Shown one piece after another: positions 34,621-43,463 of a DNA stretch of 64,000 nt. Numbering within the stretch: the first letter of the stretch is position 1; each line of letters opens with the position of its first letter. Position numbers and translations under genes: made by a program. Origin of the DNA: Prevotella denticola (lineage in GTDB: Bacteria > Bacteroidota > Bacteroidia > Bacteroidales > Bacteroidaceae); the NCBI RefSeq assembly GCF_900454835.1, contig NZ_UGTM01000001.1, forward strand, positions 1,240,501 through 1,304,500. The letters are read 5' to 3'. The notes under the pieces are model-generated. The model was not told the origin of the DNA and made no database searches. It was given only the letters and a program-made list of their open reading frames with translations.

Positions 34621-34657
34621 GCAAAAGGGCTGTATCCGTTTTCCACAGATACAGCCC
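34621..34657 (-). terminator. Hairpin between convergent genes
   Basis: GGGCTGTATC (34627-34636) and GATACAGCCC (34648-34657) form a perfect 10-bp stem. On the minus strand TTTTGCTTGT follows, so it serves mainly the gene at 34677-35081. Confidence 0.75.
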
Positions 34658-34676
34658 TACATATATTGAAGCCTGT

Positions 34677-35081
34677 TCAGATTTTCTTCAACAAAGCCGA
34701 CAGTCCCTCGAGCTGACTCTGCCACATACTGATTTTGCTGTTGACCTTCTCAACATCCAGATCCTGGTTCAGTTCCGGAGAATCACGTTCCTGCTTCAAC
34801 AGACTGATGTACTGATTTACCAGTGCCATCTTCGCCTGCACTGTCTTCTTCTTCGGATAGCCACGCTTGTCAACTTCGCGCTGATACTGTTCTGACACCT
34901 CATTGATCTTACGACCGCATTCCTCATACTGACCCAGCCACTGCTGGAAAGCCGCACTGACCTTCTTATTCTCTACCTGTGTCGTCTTGGCAGAATCACC
35001 AATCTGCTCGTATGTGCTCTGTGCCATACCCGCCATAGGGCATACCAGCAAAGCCATGACCAATAATTCCTTAACTCTCAT
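34677..35081 (-). CDS. Small exported helical protein
   Basis: This 134-residue protein has a signal peptide (residues 1-21, ending GMAQ). The mature part is helical and highly charged (ENKKVSAAFQQWLGQYEECGRKINEVSEQYQREVDKRG; MALVNQYISLLKQE), probably coiled coil. I do not recognise a family. It has its own near-consensus promoter and terminator, so it is a genuine single-gene unit. A periplasmic location is likely. Confidence 0.6.
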   Translation of the reverse strand: MRVKELLVMALLVCPMAGMAQSTYEQIGDSAKTTQVENKKVSAAFQQWLGQYEECGRKINEVSEQYQREVDKRGYPKKKTVQAKMALVNQYISLLKQERDSPELNQDLDVEKVNSKISMWQSQLEGLSALLKKI

Positions 35082-35111
35082 AACTTTGTTCTTTAAAATA
35101 AATGTCGGCTA

Positions 35112-35143
35112 CAAATATAAACCAAATATCAGAAAGAACCAAA
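35112..35143 (-). promoter_or_regulatory. Promoter of the small exported helical protein
   Basis: The minus strand reads TTTG (35140-35143), 20 bases, TATATTTG (35112-35119). Confidence 0.6.
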
Positions 35144-35152
35144 AGTTTTTTG

Positions 35153-35160
35153 TAATTTTG
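35153..35160 (+). promoter_or_regulatory. Candidate -7 element for the second uvrA
   Basis: TAATTTTG lies 56 bases before the ATG at 35217. It is divergent from the promoter at 35112-35143. Confidence 0.5.
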
Positions 35161-35216
35161 CATTTTACCATTGCTCCTTTAAAACTCTTTTAAGAGTCGA
35201 TAAGAAATAACACCGA

Positions 35217-38129
35217 ATGATGTTGGAAGGAAAGAAGAAAGAAACAACGAAGTATATTGAGGTGAAAGGTGCCAGGGTCAACAACCTGAAGAACATCAAT
35301 GTGAAGATTCCTCAAGGACAGTTCATAGCCATCACAGGCGTGTCGGGTTCGGGGAAGTCATCACTTGCCTTCGACACGCTTTATGCCGAAGGACAGCGCC
35401 GGTACGTCGAAAGTCTCTCTGCATACGCCCGGCAGTTCCTGGGCAGGATGTCGAAACCGGAGGTCGACTTCATCAAGGGCCTTCCACCGGCCATTGCCAT
35501 CGAGCAGAAAGTCGTCTCGCGTAATCCCCGCTCGACTGTCGGCACTTCTACCGAAATCTACGAATACCTGCGCCTGCTCTACGCACGCATAGGCCGCACC
35601 TTCAGCCCCATATCAGGCGAAGAAGTGAAACATCATTCCGTAGAGGATGTGATTGAGAAAGTGGAATCCTACTCGAAAGGGACAAAGTTCTGCATCCTTG
35701 CGCCGCTTCATATCGTTGAAGGCAGAAGCATACAGCAGCAGCTTGAGATGGAACTGCAGGAGGGCTATGCCCGCATCTATGCCGGCGGCGACTTCATACG
35801 CATTGAAGACTGGCTGGCTGCACATCCTTCCAATGAAGAAAGGAATGGAAAAACACAAGAAGCAACGGAAAGAGTCTGTCTGGTCATCGACCGTATGGCT
35901 GTTGACAGTTCCAAGGACGCAATCAGCCGGCTCACCGACTCCTGCGAAACCGCCTTCTATGAGGGCGACGGCAATATGCAGCTGATGATTCTCCCTGCCA
36001 GGATCACCTACGACTTCTCTACCCGATTTGAGGCCGACGGCATCCGTTTTGAAGAGCCGAACGACAATATGTTCTCTTTCAATTCCCCCCTCGGGGCCTG
36101 TCCCACGTGCGAAGGGTTCGGACGCATCATCGGCATCGACGAGAAGCTGGTCATCCCCGACTCCTCCCTCTCCGTCTATGACGGCTGCGTGCAATGCTGG
36201 CACGGCGACAAGATGGCCACGTGGAAAGAGGAGTTCTGCCGGCGGGCGGCAAAAGACGACTTCCCCATCTTCAAGCCCTACTATGAACTGACGAAGTCGG
36301 AGAAGGAGAGCCTTTGGAAAGGACTGCCCAGCGAGCGGAAGGCAGACATCCACGACCGCGTCTGCATCGATGCCTTCTTCCAGATGCTGAAAGAGAACCA
36401 ATACAAGATACAGTACCGCGTCATGCTGAGCCGTTATCGGGGCAAGACCGTATGTCCGGACTGTCACGGCACGAAGCTGAAAAAGGAAGCGACATGGGTG
36501 AAGATAGATGGAAAGGCCATCACTGATCTTGTAGATATGCCCATCGTCAATCTCAAGGAATGGTTCGACCGGCTGGAACTGACGGAACATGAACAGGAGA
36601 TCAGCAAGCGGCTGATGACCGAAATAAAGAACCGGCTGCAGTTCCTGCTGGACGTCGGTCTGGGCTATCTGACGCTCAACCGGCAGTCAAATTCGCTGAG
36701 CGGAGGCGAAAGCCAGCGCATCAACCTCACCACCTCCCTCGGCTCGTCACTCGTCGGATCGCTCTACATCCTCGACGAGCCCTCCATCGGACTGCACAGC
36801 CGTGACACAGCCCGCCTCATCCATGTACTGAAAGAACTCCAGGCATTGGGCAACACAGTGATTGTAGTAGAGCATGACGAGGAAATCATGCGTGCTGCCG
36901 ACTACCTGATTGATGTCGGGCCGGATGCAGGCCGCCTGGGCGGCGAAATCGTCTTCGAGGGAAAAGTGTCGGACATCCAACAGATAAAGAACAACGTTGA
37001 AGATGCAGCCGACAAGGCATCGCGACAGCTGCTGGAGCAATATCCACGCTCTTATACCATCAAGTATCTCACCGGTGCAGAAGTCATCAAGATCCCTGCC
37101 GGCCGACGCCCATGGAACATGGCGATAGAACTGAAAGGGGCACGCATGAACAACCTGAAAGGAGTGGACGTAAAGTTTCCGCTGAATGTACTCACTGTCG
37201 TGACAGGAGTCAGCGGCAGCGGAAAGTCATCCCTCGTAAAAGGAATCCTCTATCCTGCCCTCAAACGTCACCTGGACGAGATAGCCGACACGCCGGGCGA
37301 ATATTCATCGCTGGGCGGCGACTGGAAACAGATCAGACACGTAGAGTTTGTAGACCAGAACCCCATCGGCAAGAGCACACGTTCCAACCCGGCTACCTAT
37401 GTGAAGGCATACGATGAAATCAGAAAGCTCTTCGCCGAACAGCAGCTATCCAAACAGATGGGCTACACACCGCAGTATTTCTCGTTCAACACCGAGGGCG
37501 GCCGATGCGAAGAATGCAAGGGTGCGGGAGTCATCACGGTGGAAATGCAGTTCATGGCCGATCTCGTGCTGGAATGTGAAGAATGTCACGGACAGCGTTT
37601 CAAGCGTGAAATCCTCGACGTACAGTTCCAGGGAAAGAACATCAACGACATTCTGAACATGACCGTTTCCGAGGCTATCCAGTTCTTCAGCAAGCATAAG
37701 CGCAGGGCGATTGTCAGCAGACTGAAGCCCCTGGAGGATGTCGGCCTGGGCTATATCAAGCTCGGACAAAGCTCGTCGACACTCTCCGGCGGCGAAAACC
37801 AGCGTGTCAAACTCGCCTACTTCATCGGACAGGAGCAGCAGGAGCCGACGCTCTTCATCTTCGACGAACCGACGACAGGCCTGCACTTCCACGACATCCA
37901 GCGGCTGCTGCATGCCTTCGATGCCCTCATCGACCGTGGGCACAGCATACTTGTCATCGAACACAACCTCGATGTCATCAAATGTGCCGACCACGTCATC
38001 GACCTCGGCCCCGACGGCGGCGACAAGGGCGGACAGCTCGTCGCAGCAGGTACGCCTGAGGAGGTTGCCCGATGCAAGGACAGCCTGACAGGGAAGTATC
38101 TGGCGGCGAAGCTGGCGGCCGACAGCTGA
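35217..38129 (+). CDS. uvrA: UvrA paralogue (second copy)
   Basis: This 970-residue UvrA-type double ABC ATPase has TGVSGSGKSSLAFDTLYAEG, LSGGESQRINLTT and ILDEPSIGLHSRD in the first half, and TGVSGSGKSSLVKGI, LSGGENQRVKLAY and IFDEPTTGLH in the second. The C-terminal zinc finger is intact (CEECKGAGVITVEMQFMAD; CEECHGQRFKREIL). The UvrB-binding stretch is much less conserved than in the copy at 22717-25545: it reads APLHIVEGRSIQQQLEMELQ instead of the basic RKGHYRELFE pattern. It may therefore be a divergent paralogue with a modified role. It stands alone with its own -7 element. Two consecutive ATGs begin the frame. Confidence 0.92.
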   Translation: MMLEGKKKETTKYIEVKGARVNNLKNINVKIPQGQFIAITGVSGSGKSSLAFDTLYAEGQRRYVESLSAYARQFLGRMSKPEVDFIKGLPPAIAIEQKVVSRNPRSTVGTSTEIYEYLRLLYARIGRTFSPISGEEVKHHSVEDVIEKVESYSKGTKFCILAPLHIVEGRSIQQQLEMELQEGYARIYAGGDFIRIEDWLAAHPSNEERNGKTQEATERVCLVIDRMAVDSSKDAISRLTDSCETAFYEGDGNMQLMILPARITYDFSTRFEADGIRFEEPNDNMFSFNSPLGACPTCEGFGRIIGIDEKLVIPDSSLSVYDGCVQCWHGDKMATWKEEFCRRAAKDDFPIFKPYYELTKSEKESLWKGLPSERKADIHDRVCIDAFFQMLKENQYKIQYRVMLSRYRGKTVCPDCHGTKLKKEATWVKIDGKAITDLVDMPIVNLKEWFDRLELTEHEQEISKRLMTEIKNRLQFLLDVGLGYLTLNRQSNSLSGGESQRINLTTSLGSSLVGSLYILDEPSIGLHSRDTARLIHVLKELQALGNTVIVVEHDEEIMRAADYLIDVGPDAGRLGGEIVFEGKVSDIQQIKNNVEDAADKASRQLLEQYPRSYTIKYLTGAEVIKIPAGRRPWNMAIELKGARMNNLKGVDVKFPLNVLTVVTGVSGSGKSSLVKGILYPALKRHLDEIADTPGEYSSLGGDWKQIRHVEFVDQNPIGKSTRSNPATYVKAYDEIRKLFAEQQLSKQMGYTPQYFSFNTEGGRCEECKGAGVITVEMQFMADLVLECEECHGQRFKREILDVQFQGKNINDILNMTVSEAIQFFSKHKRRAIVSRLKPLEDVGLGYIKLGQSSSTLSGGENQRVKLAYFIGQEQQEPTLFIFDEPTTGLHFHDIQRLLHAFDALIDRGHSILVIEHNLDVIKCADHVIDLGPDGGDKGGQLVAAGTPEEVARCKDSLTGKYLAAKLAADS

Positions 38130-38185
38130 CCATCTATACGCCGGACAGCTACAAAGCTCCCGTCATAAGGAGTATCGTGAACTGC

Positions 38186-38258
38186 GTTCCCGGCACTTGG
38201 GAACAGCATTCCCGACATCTGGGAACAGCATTCCCAACGCCTGGGAACAACATTCCCA
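38186..38258. repeat. Palindromic GGGAA/TTCCC repeat cluster R2
   Basis: The cluster contains GTTCCC-7-GGGAAC (38186-38204), then consecutive 22-bp units each with TGGGAACARCATTCCC. It lies between the second uvrA and a DUF3857 gene. Confidence 0.85.
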
Positions 38259-38362
38259 TATGACCGGACACCGCCCCGACCGTATGGCGGGACTCCGGCA
38301 ATCGCCTGTCCTAGGGATTCAAGCCAACGCATACAATTGAAACAACAAATACATAACTGAAT

Positions 38363-40186
38363 ATGAACTACTACACAAAACAGCTCTTCCTGCCAGCAGG
38401 AGCTGCAATGCTGATGCTGGTACCATCGGCATCACACGCACAACAGTGGGACGACCAGATTCTCGTCTCACAATGCAACGAACAGTACACCTTGACGCTT
38501 GAACATGGGAAACCCATTGTGAAGAACTCAAAGGAAATTACCTACCAGTCGAACTCGACCGGCACGGTACGTCCGGAGACCGACATACTGTACGGCGAGT
38601 TCATCACCTTGGACGACGTGTCGGGAAGAGGACAGAAGACCTACCAGAACGTCACGCCAGAAAACGTATTCTATGACGACACGAAGGCTTGCGTCATACA
38701 GGGCTATATCGACAAGAAAGGAAAGACCTGCAGTGCCTCCTACGAACGGACTTTCAAGGACATCAAATACTTTACACGGGTGTACCTGCTGGAAAACTAC
38801 TTTATCCGTAACAAGACCGTGACAATCACCATACCCAGGCAGCTGGCAGGATACAGCATCAAGGAGATGAACTTTCAGGGATTCAACATCCAGACAAGTC
38901 ACAAAACGACAGCGGAGGGTGACATTTATCAATACACCATGACGAATGCCTGCCGTATGAGGCAGGAGAAGATGATGCCACCGGTATCGAATGTCTATCC
39001 TTATCTGCTTGTCACAGGACCATTCAAAGACGTGAACGACCTCTACAGCTGGTCGAAGGAAATGGCCAGTGTCGACTGTGAGATACCCGATCTGAAGAAA
39101 CTGTTACAGGAAATCAACAAAGACAGCAAGACGGAAGAGGACCACATAAGCAATACTTATCGGTGGATTCAGGATCATATCCGCTATGTAGCCTTTGAAG
39201 CCGGACTTTCAGGACATCGCCCGGACACCCCTAAGGAGGTGCTCCGCAAACGGTATGGAGACTGCAAAGGCATGGCTCTGCTGCTGAAGACCCTCCTCAA
39301 GGCACAGGGGTTTGATGCCCGGCTGACGGACATCGGTACGGATGAGATTCCTTACAGAATGAGCGACGTGCCGACACTCGCCAGTGCCAATCACGTCATC
39401 TGCACGCTCTTTTACAAGGGGAAGACGCACTATATCGATGCAACCTGCAACCACATACCCTATACATACACCCCGCAGCACATACAAGGTTCGGAAGCAA
39501 TGATAGAGAACGGAGACAGACCGCTGATGCAGATCGTACCGGTACAGAGAGCTGACGCATCCATCGACAGCCTTGTCTATCAGTACAGCCTGCAGGGAGA
39601 TGCACTTGTCGGCAAAGCTGCCTACAGCCTCCGCGGCGACATGAAGGAGTGGTTCATGAGCACGATAGACGATGCCGGCAACAAGAACCGCGACGACATC
39701 CTGGTCAGCAATCTGAACTCCGATGCCCACAGCATGACCGTGACAGACGTGAAGTGGGCCGACAAGGATGCCCGCCACGAATGGGCACGCTTTACGGGCA
39801 GCATCACCAACAAGGCGGCTATACAGCTGATGGACGGAGAAGTCTACATCGAGCTGAATCCGCACAACAACCTCTTCGACAGCCGCATCGACACCACCCG
39901 GCGTGTCAACGACTACTATCTGCCTGTGCGATGCAACATTGTCAGGCAGGCTGTCTTCACGGTCCCTGCCGGCTACAAGGTTGACTATCTGCCACCTTCC
40001 AAGACTTTTTCAACCCCGGAAGGTGTGCTTACCTGCAGATTCTCAAGGAAGGGGAACACCATTGTCTTCCATCAGAAAATGCAGATCAATCACCGCCGCA
40101 TACCGCTTGCCAATATCCCGAAATGGAACGAGACCGTAAGCAAATGGAAAGACGCCTGCAACGAACAGGTGGTGCTCAAGCGGTGA
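38363..40186 (+). CDS. Exported DUF3857/transglutaminase-like protein with catalytic triad
   Basis: This 607-residue protein has a signal peptide (ending SHAQ). A DUF3857-type N-terminal domain is followed at about residues 255-375 by a transglutaminase core: ISNTYRWIQDHIRYVAFE, RYGDCKGMALLLKTLLKAQG (catalytic Cys), LASANHVICTLF (His) and HYIDATCNH (Asp). The family is widespread in exported Bacteroidetes proteins; it could be a protease or transamidase in the periplasm, substrate unknown. The next gene, a longer relative without the triad, starts 80 bases downstream in the same direction. Confidence 0.78.
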   Translation: MNYYTKQLFLPAGAAMLMLVPSASHAQQWDDQILVSQCNEQYTLTLEHGKPIVKNSKEITYQSNSTGTVRPETDILYGEFITLDDVSGRGQKTYQNVTPENVFYDDTKACVIQGYIDKKGKTCSASYERTFKDIKYFTRVYLLENYFIRNKTVTITIPRQLAGYSIKEMNFQGFNIQTSHKTTAEGDIYQYTMTNACRMRQEKMMPPVSNVYPYLLVTGPFKDVNDLYSWSKEMASVDCEIPDLKKLLQEINKDSKTEEDHISNTYRWIQDHIRYVAFEAGLSGHRPDTPKEVLRKRYGDCKGMALLLKTLLKAQGFDARLTDIGTDEIPYRMSDVPTLASANHVICTLFYKGKTHYIDATCNHIPYTYTPQHIQGSEAMIENGDRPLMQIVPVQRADASIDSLVYQYSLQGDALVGKAAYSLRGDMKEWFMSTIDDAGNKNRDDILVSNLNSDAHSMTVTDVKWADKDARHEWARFTGSITNKAAIQLMDGEVYIELNPHNNLFDSRIDTTRRVNDYYLPVRCNIVRQAVFTVPAGYKVDYLPPSKTFSTPEGVLTCRFSRKGNTIVFHQKMQINHRRIPLANIPKWNETVSKWKDACNEQVVLKR

Positions 40187-40265
40187 AGGAGGCAACGGAG
40201 CTTGACTTTTCAGCTCTAGACTGTTTTCCGCCCCTACTACAACAATAAAAACATCTGACAACATT

Positions 40266-42401
40266 ATGAATATGAAAAAACAATTAGCAATGCTGCTGCT
40301 GGTGCTTCTTTCACTGCCGGCAATGGCTTTCGACAACGACGACTATCTGAAGTACGTCCAGAAAGTGAAAGAAGAGGTGTGGGGCAAAGACCTGCCACAG
40401 TTCAACAATCGCACCGTCCCGGCCCGGTACAAGAACGAGTCGGCCGTGGTCATGGCTTTCTACGAGGAGCTGACCGTTGACAAAGGCACGAGTTTCAACT
40501 TCTTGGAACTCGGAGTCACCGCCAACAACAAAGCCGTCCATATCCGGCGCTACCTCGTGAAAATCAACGACAAATCTGCTCTGGAGAAATACTCTACCTT
40601 CGATATTCGGAGCTATGAGAAGTCGCACAACGCAGGATGGTGGACGGACATACACAAGAGTGTCCTCGGTGTGAAAGTCATCAAGCCGGACGGCACCGTC
40701 AAGGAAGTGAGCAATGACGAATACAAGAATGACGACGAAGGCAAGAACGGAAAGGACAAGCGTGCCAAGCTGGCCGTACCCGACCTGCAGGTAGGCGACA
40801 TGATCGACTACTTCATCTACGATTACGACAAGCTGAAAGAGGAAAACATCGACCCGGTGCTGTTCCTCTTCGGCGGAAAATATCCTATCCTCGACTACCA
40901 GATCCACTGCGCCATCGACAAGCACCTCTGCACGCAATACCGCACGATGAACGGTGCTCCGGACTTCACCGCCAGCGAGAAAGACGGCGACATCGTGCTG
41001 GATGTCCATGCAAAGAACATCGACAAGACGTTCCCCGACTACGCCTATAATCCTATCATGCAGGCACCTTACACCATGCTCTATGTGACAGCGGACGTTA
41101 CACTGGAGTATATGCCGAAGAGTGCGAAGAAGAAAGGGCTGCAGGCGAACCCTCCGGCCGAGGTCATACAGGAAGATGCCTGGACACCCTGGGCCGAGTA
41201 CAAACTGAAATGGACTCTCAACAAGAAATTTGAAAAGGCTGTAAAGGAAGCGAAGAAACTGGGCAGTGACGAGGAAAAGGCCGATTACGTGTATAACTTC
41301 ATGGTAATGAAGACCCTGGTCTTCAAGAGACCTTACGAAAAAGCATTCGATTTCTCAAACCTGTTTCCTTACGTCCTTGACAAGCTGAAAATTCCCTACT
41401 CACGCGCATTGGTTACCAACAGTTATAACGAGCCTATGGACAAGCTCATCAACTACGGCAACGCGACACGTTTCATCATGCTCAAGAGCGGTAAATGCTA
41501 CTTCCCGCTCGAGAATGCCATCAGTTCGGACATCATCCCGTCCATCTACCAGAACCGGGATGCCATCAGCACCGGCAAACCCAAGAAATTCCAGAAAGGA
41601 CCGTTCACAAGGTTCAGGCTCGCTCTGAGCAAGGCTTCCGACAATGTGGAGAAAGAGGAAATCGATGCTGCCATTGACGGTACGATACTGAACATCGTCC
41701 GGCAGACGACACTCACGGGATGCGAGAAAGAAGACGTCATCCCAGGATTGACGACAGCCGACGAATTGAGCAAGGCATGGGGTGCGCCCTACGGCTACCA
41801 GGGCTTTGCCGACGAGCTTTTCCTGAAGCCGAACGAGGCAAAGGCAAGGGCGGCAGAGCGTGCCGAACAGGACAAGAAAGCGGTGGCGGAGAACTTTGCC
41901 GAGGAAATCAAAGCCTATCATGACAAAGCTCCTGTGAAGATCAATGCGACAACCGTGAACAGCTGCGGCGAGAACAACAAGCCGTTTGCCTATACGACCG
42001 ACTATCAGATGGACGGACTGGTCAAGAAGGCCGGCCGTAACCTTGTCGTTTCCGTGGGGCAGCTTTTCGGACAACAGGTACATATTGAGGGCCGGGACCG
42101 CCAGCGCGACACTGATGTCAACTATGACTACCCCAGCACACTCGCTATTACCGTCAGGCTTGATATTCCGTCAGACTATGTCGTATCAGCGGAGAGCCTG
42201 CGGAAACTCAACAATAATGTTGACAACGAAGCCATGTCTTTCAACACAAAAGCCGATGTAGACAATGACAAGCTGATCATCACATTTCAAAAGGTTTATA
42301 AACAGCAGCGTGTCCCTGCTGCCGGATGGAGCCAGCTGCTCGGTGTCCTCGATCGTGCCTATGAATTTACAAGCCGGCAGATTGTCTTGAAAAAGAAGTA
42401 G
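40266..42401 (+). CDS. Exported DUF3857-like protein lacking transglutaminase active site
   Basis: This 711-residue protein has a signal peptide (MNMKKQLAMLLLVLLSLPAMAF) and the DUF3857 layout (FLELGVTANNKAVHIRRYLV; VGDMIDYFIYDYDKLKEENI). In the region where the preceding protein has RYGDCKG it reads FDFSNLFPYVLDKLKIPYSR, with no catalytic cysteine, so the transglutaminase-like domain is probably inactive and structural. Residues about 540-570 form a charged helix (KARAAERAEQDKKAVAENFAEEI). The two genes may encode an active/inactive pair. Confidence 0.7.
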   Translation: MNMKKQLAMLLLVLLSLPAMAFDNDDYLKYVQKVKEEVWGKDLPQFNNRTVPARYKNESAVVMAFYEELTVDKGTSFNFLELGVTANNKAVHIRRYLVKINDKSALEKYSTFDIRSYEKSHNAGWWTDIHKSVLGVKVIKPDGTVKEVSNDEYKNDDEGKNGKDKRAKLAVPDLQVGDMIDYFIYDYDKLKEENIDPVLFLFGGKYPILDYQIHCAIDKHLCTQYRTMNGAPDFTASEKDGDIVLDVHAKNIDKTFPDYAYNPIMQAPYTMLYVTADVTLEYMPKSAKKKGLQANPPAEVIQEDAWTPWAEYKLKWTLNKKFEKAVKEAKKLGSDEEKADYVYNFMVMKTLVFKRPYEKAFDFSNLFPYVLDKLKIPYSRALVTNSYNEPMDKLINYGNATRFIMLKSGKCYFPLENAISSDIIPSIYQNRDAISTGKPKKFQKGPFTRFRLALSKASDNVEKEEIDAAIDGTILNIVRQTTLTGCEKEDVIPGLTTADELSKAWGAPYGYQGFADELFLKPNEAKARAAERAEQDKKAVAENFAEEIKAYHDKAPVKINATTVNSCGENNKPFAYTTDYQMDGLVKKAGRNLVVSVGQLFGQQVHIEGRDRQRDTDVNYDYPSTLAITVRLDIPSDYVVSAESLRKLNNNVDNEAMSFNTKADVDNDKLIITFQKVYKQQRVPAAGWSQLLGVLDRAYEFTSRQIVLKKK

Positions 42402-42429
42402 AAGCAGCGCCTGATCAATATACAATAAA

Positions 42430-42473
42430 GCAATCATCCCAGACAGTAACAAAAAAATGTCTGAGATGATTGC
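42430..42473. terminator. Hairpin after the DUF3857-like gene
   Basis: GCAATCATCCCAGACA (42430-42445) pairs with TGTCTGAGATGATTGC (42458-42473), with one mismatch around an A-rich loop, 28 bases after the stop. Confidence 0.65.
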
Positions 42474-42591
42474 AGATTCACAATTCATAAGAATCTATTT
42501 TCATCAGTCTTGACTTCACAGGCAGATTTCCTTGTATACCACGAATAAGAGCCGAGAAATAAGCCTGTCTATGCTTTTAACGGAAGAATCG

Positions 42592-42627
42592 AAAAAAAGG
42601 GAGCCAACCTCACGGACAGCTCCCTTT
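42592..42627 (-). terminator. Terminator of the efflux-lpxA operon
   Basis: On the minus strand AAAGGGAGC pairs with GCTCCCTTT (42596-42604 and 42619-42627) and runs into seven T. It lies 31 bases after the lpxA stop. Confidence 0.8.
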
Positions 42628-42657
42628 GATTACCATAAGTCCTATAGATATGAAAAA

Positions 42658-43440
42658 TTATAATTTACTGATGATTCCCTCTTCTGTACCACGCACGAAA
42701 TCCACGATACTACGGATTTCTGCGGAGTCAGGCACCTGCTGGTCTATCTGGATGCAGGCATCGAACACGGATGTCTGCCCATGGAACAACAGACGATAGG
42801 CATTGGCAATATGCTTCTGGACCTTTTCTTCCACCCCTGCTGCCTCTCCGATATTCGGATTAACGCCGTGATAGCCCGCCGGGCTGCCGCCTGCAACAAT
42901 ATAAGGCGGCACGTCCTTCGAAAAAGTCGTGCCGGCCTGTACCACGGCATACTGCCCTACACGGGTATTCGCTTTCTCGACGACATTAGACAGAATGACT
43001 GCACCGTCATCGATTTTACAGTCGCCCGCTATCTTTGCACCATAGCCGAAGATGCAACGATCGCCGACAACAGTGTCATGGCTGATATGCGCACCCTCCA
43101 TCAGGAAGTTGTTTGAACCGAGAACCGTCTTGCAGCCGCGATGCGTGGCACGGTTGACAACCACATTCTCACGGATGATATTGTTGTCGCCCATGACAAG
43201 CTCGCTCTTCTCGCCTACGAAGTTGAAATCCTGCGGAAGGGCAGCAAGTACAGAACACTGATGAATCTTATTTCCGTTTCCCATCCGTGTACCGTTCAGA
43301 ATGCTCACGAAAGGGAAGATAATGCAATTGTCGCCTATGACAACATCATCCTCTATATATACAAACGGGAATATCTTACAGCCGTCTCCAATCTTTGCCT
43401 TTGGGGACACCTCGGCTTTTGGACTGATTACGCTACTCAT
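42658..43440 (-). CDS. lpxA: UDP-N-acetylglucosamine acyltransferase (LpxA family)
   Basis: This 260-residue protein has the left-handed beta-helix hexapeptide pattern (ISPKAEVSPKAKIGDGCKI; VVIGDNCIIFPFVSI), the LpxA segment LPQDFNFVGEKSELVMGDNN, and the catalytic histidine region EGAHISHDTVVGD (His125 in E. coli). The C-terminal helical part (AYRLLFHGQTSVFDACIQI) matches LpxA length. LpxA starts lipid A synthesis by acylating UDP-GlcNAc. It follows the efflux operon by 23 bases rather than being linked to lpxC-fabZ as is usual in Bacteroidetes, so it might be a second, specialised copy. Confidence 0.85.
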   Translation of the reverse strand: MSSVISPKAEVSPKAKIGDGCKIFPFVYIEDDVVIGDNCIIFPFVSILNGTRMGNGNKIHQCSVLAALPQDFNFVGEKSELVMGDNNIIRENVVVNRATHRGCKTVLGSNNFLMEGAHISHDTVVGDRCIFGYGAKIAGDCKIDDGAVILSNVVEKANTRVGQYAVVQAGTTFSKDVPPYIVAGGSPAGYHGVNPNIGEAAGVEEKVQKHIANAYRLLFHGQTSVFDACIQIDQQVPDSAEIRSIVDFVRGTEEGIISKL

Positions 43441-43463
43441 AATCTTGAAAATTAAATGATGAA

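Noticed and set aside
38186..38258. CRISPR array
   Set aside because: The 22-23-bp units are contiguous with no unique spacers of 30 bp or more, the cores are palindromic with variable edges, and no cas genes are near.
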